In this document: positions 1 to 8,751 of the stretch, one piece after another | Layout of the letters: every line of letters begins with the position of its first letter | How positions within the stretch are numbered: the first letter of the stretch is position 1 | Origin: Oidiodendron maius Zn | Lineage: Eukaryota > Ascomycota > Leotiomycetes > Myxotrichaceae | DNA length: 64,000 nucleotides | Direction of reading: 5' to 3' | Assembly (NCBI GenBank): GCA_000827325.1 | Contig: KN832888.1 | Coordinates: 534,069 to 598,068, forward strand | The notes under the pieces: generated by a model | Seen by the model: only the letters and a program-made list of their open reading frames with translations | Database searches by the model: none | What the model was told of the DNA's origin: nothing | Made by a program: the position numbers and the translations under genes

Positions 1-1153
1 CCGGAACTCCTCTTACACCTGAGAAAGTACACCACTGCCATTGACTTATGGGGTGTTGGGCAAGTTTTCACCAGACCAGCTTGATTCACAACCAACTAAC
101 ACATCTTTTAGCTGCGTTTTTGGAGAAATGCTCATTGGCAAACCTATTCTGGCCGGTGAGAGTGACTCAAATCAGCTCAAGATTATCTTTGATTTGGTTG
201 GGACTCCAACAGAAGACACAATGCCAGGTTGGAAGTCATTGCCGGGCGCTGAAGGCCTGCAAATCCAGCCGCGCCCCCCGTCCTTACCGCAACGATTTCG
301 AGAGTAAGCATCCAATCCAGGTAATGATTAAAATCTAATTAGATGTAGGTTTGGATCAGGAGCAATTTCTCTATTGAACGAGTTGCTCAAGCTCGACTGG
401 AGGAGGCGAATCAATGCCATTGACGCCCTAAAACACCCATATTTTCGCGATTCGCCACTACCTGCGAAGCCTGGCGATTTGCCATCATTTGAAGACTCCC
501 ATGAACTAGACCGCCGCAAGTTCAGAGGTCAGAAAGCAGCGCCTCCACCAGCTCCAAAAGGTGGCACGGTGGGCATGGGCCCCAATGGAGGCTGGGGAGG
601 CGACGCAGGCGGCAGCGGAAATCCTGGGTTCGGAAATGTAGATAGCTATGGCGGCTACCGGTCACATGCGAATGGCGGCCGCTACCCTCCCTACGGTGGC
701 CATCGCAATGGGGGTCCTTCCGATGATCGCAGACCTGCATGGCGACCTGATAACAGGTTACCTCCCCGACCACCAGCTGTCTCTGGTGATCATCATTCTT
801 ATGAGGGAGGGCGGTCAGATGGACGCGATGGGTACAGGTCGCGATCGCACGATATGGACCGAGAGCGTCCCCACCAGAGGAACAGACCCCCAGTTGGAAC
901 AAATGTGGATACCTACATACCAAGCTATGGTTCAGAGGGTGGCCGAGGCCCAAGAGATGATCGCCCTAGGGACGATCGTCGGAGACGAGATGATCGAGAT
1001 CGGGATAGGTTGGATTATGACGAGCGTGGCAGAAGCACCCGAACTCGCAGTCGTAGTCGAAGCCCGACCAGAGACCGCGATAGGGAGAGAGTGCGTGACC
1101 GAGACCCTCCAGACAGAGACGGGGACAGGGACCGAGATATTTACCGCAGGTAA
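1..1153 (+). CDS. bur1: Bur1/CDK9-type cyclin-dependent kinase, C-terminal part (5' end outside window)
   Basis: Three exons are visible: 1-59, 112-303 and 349-1153, giving 351 codons. The spliced protein starts inside the kinase domain at [17 protein letters not shown] and continues [18 protein letters not shown], then [21 protein letters not shown], which is kinase subdomains VIII-XI of the CDK9/Bur1 branch. The tail is low-complexity, first Gly/Asn/Pro-rich, then rich in RS, RD and DR repeats, as in fungal Bur1. The family phosphorylates the RNA polymerase II tail and Spt5 to promote elongation. The first intron (60-111) must begin with GC rather than GT: only that junction restores the conserved GVGCVFGEM. 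The second intron is 304-348. N-lobe and ATP-binding loop lie outside the window. Identification is firm; CDK9 versus a related transcriptional CDK rests on the GESD..NQLKIIF segment and the RS tail. Confidence 0.9.
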
Positions 1154-1908
1154 TTCAAAGGCGAATATTTCTCACTGAAGGTTGGCTTTATATTGGTAAA
1201 CTGGGATACCTCGGCGTAGGCTTTTATTTACGTGGCGTTCAAGGCGGTATATCCAGCACAGCATGGACGTCAGGCATGCCTCGAAAGAGAGGCTCTGAAT
1301 ATAAGAGGACACTATAGCTTTGTTCTGGCCTCTGACCTTATAATTGACATACTGATAAAAGTGGTTCTCCTTAACAAGTGTGCCCACATAATTCGTTGTT
1401 TTAAGGCTATCGAAAGGTGCATTATAATTCCTTCGCTTGATTTTAGCCTAATCAACATATAATGGGGCAACTTGCCCTTCAAAAGCTTATTTCGATTAAT
1501 TCTAAACCTCTATTCCATTTTCTCAGGGGTATTTCTTTCACTTGGATATTTGCTATGGCAACAGTGCAAAATAAATTACTGGCTACCCTAATAATTGCAA
1601 ATCCGTAAGGATGAGCACTGAACTTTACAGAGTGTTATAAAGGCGAACCATGGACAGCACCTTCTAATTTCTTTGACCAAGCATTTTTAACGGCCATTAG
1701 ATACGAGTCATCTTCAAAGCATTCTACAAAAGACTATCCACTGAGAGAGGAGTTTGTCTATAAATAGACTATAAAACATTATCCTACAAAGGGTGAGTTT
1801 TGTTTTGCGCGCTCTGCTTGAGTGGAGTTTCGCCGTAGAGTTGAATATACTTTCGACTTAAATATCGTATGTGCGATTGCATCTTATTGAGCTGATTGGG
1901 TGGGGAAC
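1154..1908. other. Intergenic region, 3' side of bur1
   Basis: About 750 bases, fairly AT-rich, without a convincing gene. It should hold the bur1 3' UTR. Short open frames on both strands show no family motif and no splice pattern. Its right edge abuts the hAT scrap. Confidence 0.6.
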
Positions 1909-2106
1909 AGGGGTTAAAATAGCGGAAGAGTACTACGCAGGCGTCTCGTCCAGTTTCGTGTAGTAGTCGTTCATCTTATCCCAGTCCAGGATAATCTTAA
2001 CCTTGAAGTGCTCGGGGTCAGAGTAGTCCTCCGCTATTGCTTTCCACTCTTCCAGACTATGCATCATGAATTCGTAGGTCGAGGCAACGTCCCACATATT
2101 GCTACC
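1909..2106 (-). mobile_element. Internal fragment of a hAT-superfamily DNA transposase
   Basis: On the minus strand, residues MWDVASTYEFMMHSLEEW, followed by a short spacer and DWDKMNDYYTKLDETPAYYSS, follow the fungal hAT pattern: lWevlptleyLLrhLE, then w.KLnkYY.ltD.sPvYaaa.vLhP. This is the stretch just before the hAT dimerisation region. Only about 65 residues remain. A TAG falls where the first Tyr of the P-x-Y-Y block is expected, and the similarity fades soon after at SSAILTP. No terminal inverted repeats or target duplication could be found, and the DDE region is absent, so this is a scrap of a long-dead copy. Confidence 0.72.
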
Positions 2107-2262
2107 AGGCTGGCAACGGCGTTCGAGGTCGCACTATGTGGGAAGGGTCAGCAGTCATGAACTTTGTATGGAAAATTATGGTACACTCACGCGCCTCTTC
2201 TGAACCCTACACCTGTCGCAAGCATTTGTCACTTGGAGAGGAGGTCTTGTTGCCCGATTCAT
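1933..2262 (-). pseudogene. Zn2Cys6 N-terminus fused to hAT transposase scrap
   Basis: A two-exon frame of 90 residues: exon 1 is 2262-2191 and exon 2 is 2133-1933, with a clean 57-nt intron (GTGAGT donor, CACATAG acceptor). The first 34 residues hold NACDRCRVQKRRCDLERRCQP, the first four cysteines of a fungal binuclear zinc cluster (C-x2-C-x6-C-x5-C). The fifth cysteine is expected two residues further on, but the protein switches to hAT transposase sequence and ends at TAG. The intron lies inside the zinc cluster, as in many real Zn2Cys6 genes. The simplest reading is a transcription-factor gene broken by a transposon-related rearrangement. A small expressed chimera cannot be excluded, since both exons are open. 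Confidence 0.6.
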
Positions 2263-3095
2263 GATTTGCGATGTGCTTGAAAGAAGGTGTGAGCAGAGCA
2301 GCAAAGAAATTGATATTGACGACAGCGAAGAATCGATAACCTAAATAAGGAGGTGCTTTATTCCAACTCACCAATACCAAATGGTTGGTCGGTCCTCTTT
2401 ACTTGTACTACAGAACCTTTTTATAATACAGGTCTAATAAGTGGTGTTGTCCTCATTGTGTTAACGCAGGATGCCCTGCCAGCGTCCAGACCAACTTTTG
2501 GCAGGTTCGAGATCTGCATAAACTCATGGCTCCCTCTTACATGACTCAATCCACGCAGTCGTACGAAGTACTGACGGCTTGCTCAACGGCCTCCTACGTC
2601 GCATTACATGGGGCCGAACATTCTGGCCAGCCTTGCAGGGATTGTCCCACTCAGATAATCAGAGGCAGTGACCCTCTCCTTCGCAGCAGATCTGTAGGAA
2701 ATTCTCCCACCGTTGTTTGAAGACGACCACATCAGCAAATCTTATTCCACTCACAGAGACGGGACAGCCACTCAAATACTACCTGGCAATCCCATTTTCA
2801 AGCATATCTTGCCTGGCTGCCTGTCTCATATCGCGGACCATAATTTGTATCGTGCACACTGCTATCTTAATGTGTAAATATCACTCGCTTCCATAACTCA
2901 TCTATTGTGAGATGAATCCCATGCGCTCTAAACACCTTGCAATGCCAGCTGGAAATCAGTAATAACTCCACAATGCCATCTCTATCGTTCACCATGAGCC
3001 CATAACAATGTTGCCACTTTCGTTGTCCGGCGGTGTCAGCCTTTTGGTGCTAGTTAATACCTTGCCAAAAGGACTAGGGGTTGGAGCCGTAATAC
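2263..3095. other. Intergenic region between chimera and ZUFSP gene
   Basis: About 830 bases with no recognised gene. Small plus-strand frames at 2353-2720 look non-coding. On the minus strand a stop-free stretch at roughly 3023-2871 could be an alternative last exon of the ZUFSP gene; see findings. Confidence 0.5.
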
Positions 3096-4793
3096 TTACT
3101 TCAGTATTTCGAATTCATTGTACTTGATCAAATACTTCAGACCACGTCGGTACGCCTTTAGAACTCCTCCCGGGTCTCTGTGAATGAACGCCTGACCAAC
3201 AAGTTTTGTTACATTTGAAGCGTCATGAAACATCGGATCAAATACAACAAGGGTCTTGGAGCCATCCATTCTTCGCTCCATGCCGACAATCGTCATGGAG
3301 TGTCCTGAACTAGACTTAGCTTGGCACATTTTATAGCTTGTAAAGGTGTCTTACCTGGCTGTTGGAAGTACAGTGGTGGAAGAGACGTCAACCGGACCTT
3401 TTTATCGAAGGTTGTACATCCGTTTACGAAGTAGTTTTCAACAGCTTGAAAGAGGAGATCGTGCGCTGAAGGACCATGCCTCTTAGATTTGAACGCCTGC
3501 GCCTCGCATCTATATATACTTAGTGATGACATTGGTAAGGACGAAGTTGTCCATAACCTACGCTATTTCAAGAGAGCAGAACATAGCTTGTGCCTGAACC
3601 AACCAAATCAGTATCAGTGTAAAGACAGATTAGGTGTTCTCACATCTGGTGTCCCAATATACTTTCTAGTGCCACGTATTCCACCTGTCTCTATTCGACC
3701 TTGAGAATTGATGTCCAAGTCCCAAGCATATTCTATGTAGTCTTGAATCTCGAAAATGGTTGGTACTTTGCCATCGAAACATTGGTATCCTTGAGATTCG
3801 ACACCATTGATATAAGATGACAACATCTGAATGTTGCGATAGCCGCAGAATCCGCCTTGAATCAGTCAGCTACACATTTTTGACACGTTGAATGCCTAAG
3901 TAATGCGTACCTTCTCTTTTAAGCTTTGAAACATGTTTGACGCTAGGATGACACAGGTATGCATATCTCGTGGAGTGATCTTGGTCAAGGAGCTGAGCAA
4001 GGACAGGAAGAATGTCTTCTGTGTGGTTGGTTGATTTGACCTTCTTGAGTTTCCCAGTTGGGCTCATTCTATTAGTGATCTTCACCTCGCCGTCTGACTC
4101 CAATAGCTTAACAAGCCACGGTGGCATCTGATTCTCATTAGCGTAAGGGCCGAGTTCGGATTTCTATACATAAAGTTAGTAAAATAACAAGTAAAGAAAC
4201 TAGTCCAGAGAGAATCACCCCAAGGCGGCGATGTGTACCACTTGTTTGCCCATTGGGTGCAGATGCTGGCCTCGTGCTTCTTTCCGGCATCTTCATGGGC
4301 GCTTTCCAGGTCTCCTTTGCACTTTCCTTTCTTTCCGACGAAGCGTTTTCTAACGGAGATGACTGAACTGGTAAATTGCGAAGCTCATAGGAAAGGGTAG
4401 TATCAAATGAGCCACGGACCACGTTGTTCATTTCATATTCTCTTGGCGTCGTCGTGGTTTCCTGATCACCGTCCTGGCCCTCCATATCGTGCATTTCTAT
4501 GTGGTTGTCCAGCTCCGTGAACAGGATTATTTCCCCACAGCCATTAATCGGACAGCTCGTAAAATCTGGATCGTTGTCGCCCACTCCGCCCATCGATATA
4601 ACAGCGGCAACGCTGGAATCGTCCTTGACAATGAAGGGTGACTGGCCGCCTTCAGGGTGTTGTTCCTCCATATGCAGCTATGATACTTAGCAGAGAATCC
4701 AACATACGGATATAAACCTACCATTATTTGGTATCCGTTATCTGTTTGGAGACCACAAAAGGGGCAGGAGAAGAGTTCGTCCATGACGGGCAT
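3096..4793 (-). CDS. Zinc-finger ubiquitin protease, peptidase family C78 (ZUFSP/ZUP1, Mug105-like)
   Basis: Six exons: 4793-4722, 4677-4219, 4163-3911, 3855-3644, 3502-3355 and 3304-3096, giving 450 aa. The N-terminus carries a C2H2 finger (CPFCGLQ..., then LHMEEQH after the first splice) and a second finger-like CPINGCGE...HIEMH. The C-terminal half is the C78 papain-like domain. The likely catalytic residues are Cys265 in GFCGYRNIQML, His383 in GHSMTIVG and Asp404 in VVFDP. The family cleaves K63-linked ubiquitin chains at DNA-damage sites (human ZUP1) and is related to UFM1 proteases. The start is the first ATG in frame; the frame runs open upstream but without ATG. Intron 4 (3503-3643, 141 nt) is long for this gene and its acceptor was chosen to give GTPDAQAF. 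The last codon sits on a GTAAGT, so the 3' end is less certain. Confidence 0.85.
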
Positions 4794-5283
4794 CCTAGCC
4801 AAGAAAAAAAAGAGTAGCTGCTGGCCACTGGCATTCCAGAGGCCTCCTGAGCCAGGTCACAGGAGCTCAAATGGCTTTGGTGGTTCGAGGTTGAACATAG
4901 GGAACGCTAGATAGATCTGGTTGGTCGTACGTTGCCAAGGATCGAGCAAGGCTGCCTGGAATGAGGATGTGGGGTGGATTGTTTACAGCCTCACGAGCGA
5001 GCCCAAAAAGGCGCGATTTACAACTATTCGCTTAAATCCTAACACCGGGAGACTCGCGGACTGCTGAACACTGAATCACAATAATCCGCAAAAATGGAAA
5101 ATGGTCAAGAATGTTCCGGACGTCAGGTTTCGATTTGCAGTACGTTTTTTGTAGAAACGTGCTATGGCTTTTCGCAATGCCGTCAATTGTTGAGACAAGA
5201 TTCGCTCATACTAGCCAGAATCTGAACAAAGCCCGCGAACGTCTATCTATGTGATTACTTTCATGAAACTGCTCAATTCACTC
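4794..5283. other. Promoter region of the ZUFSP gene and 3' flank of the SerRS gene
   Basis: About 490 bases between two minus-strand genes. No open frame of note and no recognisable RNA gene. It must contain the ZUFSP promoter and the SerRS terminator region; no precise element can be named. Confidence 0.6.
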
Positions 5284-6940
5284 CTAAACTTTAAGATCCT
5301 TCAACTTCTCGCCAACTTCAGTCGCTCCTCCGCCCATAGGAGTCGCCTTAGGTTTTGGAGCTTTCTCCGCTTTTCCTTTAGCTTTCTGCGATGCTGTATC
5401 CTTGGGGAGCTCCTTCGTAAAAGGGATAAAATCAGGAGCTCCTGGAAGATACTTTCGTAGCGGCTCAGGAACGTTGAATCCCTAGTACATAATTAAAATC
5501 AAGGGAAGTGAATAATTCAATGTGGTTACTCACTTCTTCGGTCTGAAAATTCTCTAACAGACAGCACAACGCTCGCTCCGTTGCACACAGAGTCGAGTTC
5601 AGTGCGTGGACATACTTCTTGCGAATTTCTGTCTGCAATTTCGTGCCAAATCGAATCTCAAGAGCACGTGACTGGTAATCCGTGCAATTTGAGCAAGAGA
5701 CGAGCTCCTTATATTCTCCTTGGAATGGGAACCAGGCCTCGAGGTCATACTTCTTGGCAGCCGCATTATTTAACGCTCCCGAGACAATGGCTACAATGCG
5801 ATACGGCACGCCGAGCGACTTGTAAAACTCTTCCGAGAAGTTGATCATCCGATCGAACTCTTCCCACGACTTCTCCGGATCCGTTAGAATAAATTGCTCT
5901 ATCTGAAGCGCGAAATGTTAGCGTGGTATAGGGATACCCTCAGGGTATGCTATTATGTACCTTCTCAAATTGGTGAACACGGAATATTCCCCAAGCATCT
6001 CGGCCGTGCGATCCAGCTTCTCGTCTGTAGCACGACGAAAAGCCCGCATATCGTAATGGCAGGTCCTTGGCAATCAGCCATTCGTCGGCGTGGAAGGCCG
6101 AGATAGGCTGCTCGGAGGTAGCAATCAGGTATTTGTCGTTTTGAGGATCACCGTCAACGACTTTATACAATTCCTCATCGAAAGCTTCAAGTTGAGCCGT
6201 CTTCGCCATGTAGTCTTTCAACATGAATTGCGGAGCTTGTAATGGTGTGTATCCTCGCTGATCCAGAAACTCCAAACCGTAATTGATCAGGGCTTGGTTC
6301 AAGAACACTCCCCATTTCCGAAGGAAGTATCCCCGGTGACCAACGACCTTGACTCCCCGCTCAGGATCATAACCATCCAGTCTTGTTAGAACTTCGTGAT
6401 GTGAAAGGACGTCTCTCTTCTCGAGAGTGATACCCTCAGGAGTCCATGTCCGCTGCACTGTGTTGAAATCCTAGATCGAGATTAGACATCGCACTGAGAA
6501 GATATGGCACTACCATACCTCATTGTTGTTGACTGGGACCGAATCGTCAACGATGTTACCAATTGTGGCAACCTTCGTCTTTAATGCAATATCCTTCTCC
6601 GCTGCTGAGTCAATGAGGTTCTTCTTCTCCTTTTCCAGCTCCACCTTCTGCTTCATCAAATCATCTGCATTTTCTTTTGCCTTCTTCTTGGCACCAATCT
6701 GCTTTTGAATGTCATTGATCTTCGAATTGAGTTGGGTTGCTGCGTATTGAGCTATGCATCAAATCAGTCAATGAACTTGGTATAGAGAATTATAGTGCCA
6801 GGCCTACTTTTTCGATGGTCTTCGTAGAGCGCAATCACTTCGTCCACAACTTCTTCCGAAGCATAGCGCCGTTTTTGCGACTCCTTGATCTTTTGAGGGT
6901 TGCCCCCCTTCTCGACTATGAAATCGGCGATATCTAGCAT
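5284..6940 (-). CDS. Seryl-tRNA synthetase, cytosolic
   Basis: Five exons: 6940-6808, 6751-6519, 6470-5961, 5902-5534 and 5481-5284, giving 480 aa, close to yeast Ses1 (462). It charges tRNA-Ser with serine. The N-terminal part is the tRNA-binding coiled coil (AATQLNSKINDIQKQIGAKKK onward). The class II core shows motif 2 as GIFRVHQFEKIEQF, split by an intron, and motif 3 as LEIRFG after ELVSCSNCTDYQSR, a serine/zinc-free eukaryotic-type active-site segment. The C-terminal tail is Lys/Pro/Ala-rich (PKDTASQKAKGKAEKAPKPK), as in fungal cytosolic enzymes. Translation starts MLDIADFIVEKGG, the conserved eukaryotic N-terminus, and there is no mitochondrial presequence. A perfect inverted E-box pair lies 171 nt upstream of the ATG. 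Confidence 0.95.
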
Positions 6941-7342
6941 GACGTTGTTTGTCTAATAGGGACCTGCAAGGAGGGTGGCGGAGGAGGTATTTGACCGATG
7001 CTATCTTCGAGTCACAAAATTGGGTTCAGTCCTGCTCAGCCTTATTGTGCTGCTTTCCTCGCATGGTGGGGTGTCCAATTACGGTTAGCGCAATTTTGAC
7101 AATATCAAAATTATCACGTGGTTTTTATATCACGTGATAAAACAGAACGAGGCTTTAGGATATAAAATCTCTCTGGTATTTAAGAGACTGTAGCTGACTT
7201 GTGTGTGTATCAAGATGACCAAACTCCTCATCGTTTGCCAATACTCCTCTACCAACGCCTCACGAGAAGCCTCCCAGAAGCACCCACAAAATCAAACGGA
7301 CTCTACATCCAATCTTGCCTTCCTTCTCTCCCTCCCCCGCCC
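6941..7342. other. Intergenic region between SerRS start and rhbA stop
   Basis: About 400 bases. It holds the SerRS promoter with the E-box pair and the rhbA 3' UTR. No further gene is seen. Confidence 0.6.
7111..7140. promoter_or_regulatory. Inverted pair of E-boxes (CACGTG) upstream of the SerRS gene
   Basis: TTATCACGTG and its exact reverse complement CACGTGATAA are separated by a 10-nt AT-rich spacer. Each half holds an extended ATCACGTG core as bound by Cbf1/Pho4-type bHLH factors. The pair lies 171 bases upstream of the seryl-tRNA synthetase ATG and 200 bases beyond the rhbA stop, so a role in the SerRS promoter is the natural inference. Function is not shown by the sequence. Confidence 0.5.
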
Positions 7343-8081
7343 TCACATGATTTCACAAGACTTTCCATCTCCTGTCGGCTCATTGGGATTCGTCGCCTTC
7401 TCAATCTGCCCGATCATGAGCTCGAAGGCCTTGACGACGTTCTCGTCGTAACGCGCACTAGCTTCTGTGAATGCACACTGGAAATTGTCTGCAAGTTTCT
7501 TACCGTCCTCGGCCGTCACTTGGCGCTGTTCCGGTCTTAAGTCACTCTTGTTGCCGACTACGACTATCGGAACCCATTCTGTGCCCTTCATAGTGTGAGC
7601 CATATGAAATTGAGGGGTAAGGAAACGATTATGGTGGAGATACCAAATGATTTAAGATTTTGTCTCGGATGACTTGAACCATCTCAAAGGACTGTGTCGA
7701 TGCTACAGAATACACGAGCATATATCCATGGATCCCAATGAAGTGCTTCGAGTTGAGGATGCTGTATTCATCCTACGGCGCCGTAAGACTTGGCGCATAT
7801 GCGGAGGGCGGTATACCTGATATCTTACCTGACCAGCTGTATCAATGATTTCAGTGGCGTACTCCTGACCCTTGTACTTGATAACTTTGCTAAACGTATT
7901 CTCGATAGTCGGATAATAGCTCTCTACAAAGTGCCCGTCCACAAACCGCACGGTGAGGGAGGATTTTCCTGGCGTTGCGTAAGCTCTGATTTGACAAACG
8001 CAATACGGCGCTGCCATTTTGCTTACCGACTGACCGGCTGCCGACAATGGCGATCTTCCTTTGCTTTGCTGGAGAAGGCAT
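7343..8081 (-). CDS. rhbA: Rheb-family small GTPase RhbA
   Basis: Four exons: 8081-8027, 7968-7829, 7772-7644 and 7585-7343, giving 188 aa. The GTPase signatures are G1 GSRSVGKSS, effector loop SYYPTIENTF, G3 DTAGQDEYS, G4 NKSDL and G5 EASA. The Arg in the G1 loop at the position of Ras Gly12 is the hallmark of Rheb rather than Ras or Rap. The protein ends in CEIM, a CaaX box of the farnesylated kind (Met last). Rheb activates TORC1 and links nitrogen and arginine supply to growth. Its GAP partner tsc2 is at 33.5-38.4 kb and a CaaX protease gene at 43.1 kb in this same window. Two introns interrupt the G1 and G3 motifs, and the first exon is only 55 nt. Confidence 0.95.
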
Positions 8082-8751
8082 GTCTTCTAACTAGTCCGTG
8101 CCGTCGGCGTCGTTGGTGGTGGTAATCGATATCTGCCGCTCTTTGGGCATGAACGGCTGGCGATAAATGTACCAGGTACGAAACGGCCAATACGTACCAG
8201 CAGGAGTGGGTACACCCGTCCAAGCTCTTGGCTAGCTTCTGCAACATACAGCGCACGATGCCGTTCCGGAAAGAGATTGAATATTGCTTCACGCCACGTC
8301 GTGATTTACTCCCTATATTTTTATTACACCCGCGGCGTGCCGTAGTGTCATCTTCGTCATGATCTAGGAGGAGGTGGCGAAGGAATCTATTCTCGGGTCG
8401 TTACGGCACACAAATCGACCATCTTTACCGACCTTCTTCCCTATTGCAAGATCCGTGATCACGCTAGAAGGATACCAGTTCATTGTGAATGCCATGCTTG
8501 ATTTCTAAATAATTTTCTCTACCGAACCGGCCTTGAAGATTTGATGGGGTATATGCCAACAATAGGTCCTATGCTCACACATTCCTAATAAACTCCAGCC
8601 CAATCAGGTGTATCATAAGCCACGCAGAGACTACAACCACTGCCTCGCCCAAACTATCGCCGATGTCAAGTGTTAAGAGGCACCGTTCTGTGCAAGATGA
8701 ATATTCTTTCGCGATCTCTCTGAGCCCACTGCGATGTATCCATATAGTCAA
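8082..8751. other. rhbA promoter and wapl 3' flank
   Basis: About 670 bases between two minus-strand genes. No coding frame supported. It must carry the rhbA promoter and the end of the wapl transcript. Confidence 0.6.

Noticed and set aside
2353-2720. Two small plus-strand frames next to the hAT scrap
   Set aside because: Neither resembles transposase nor any domain; codon use and length fit chance.
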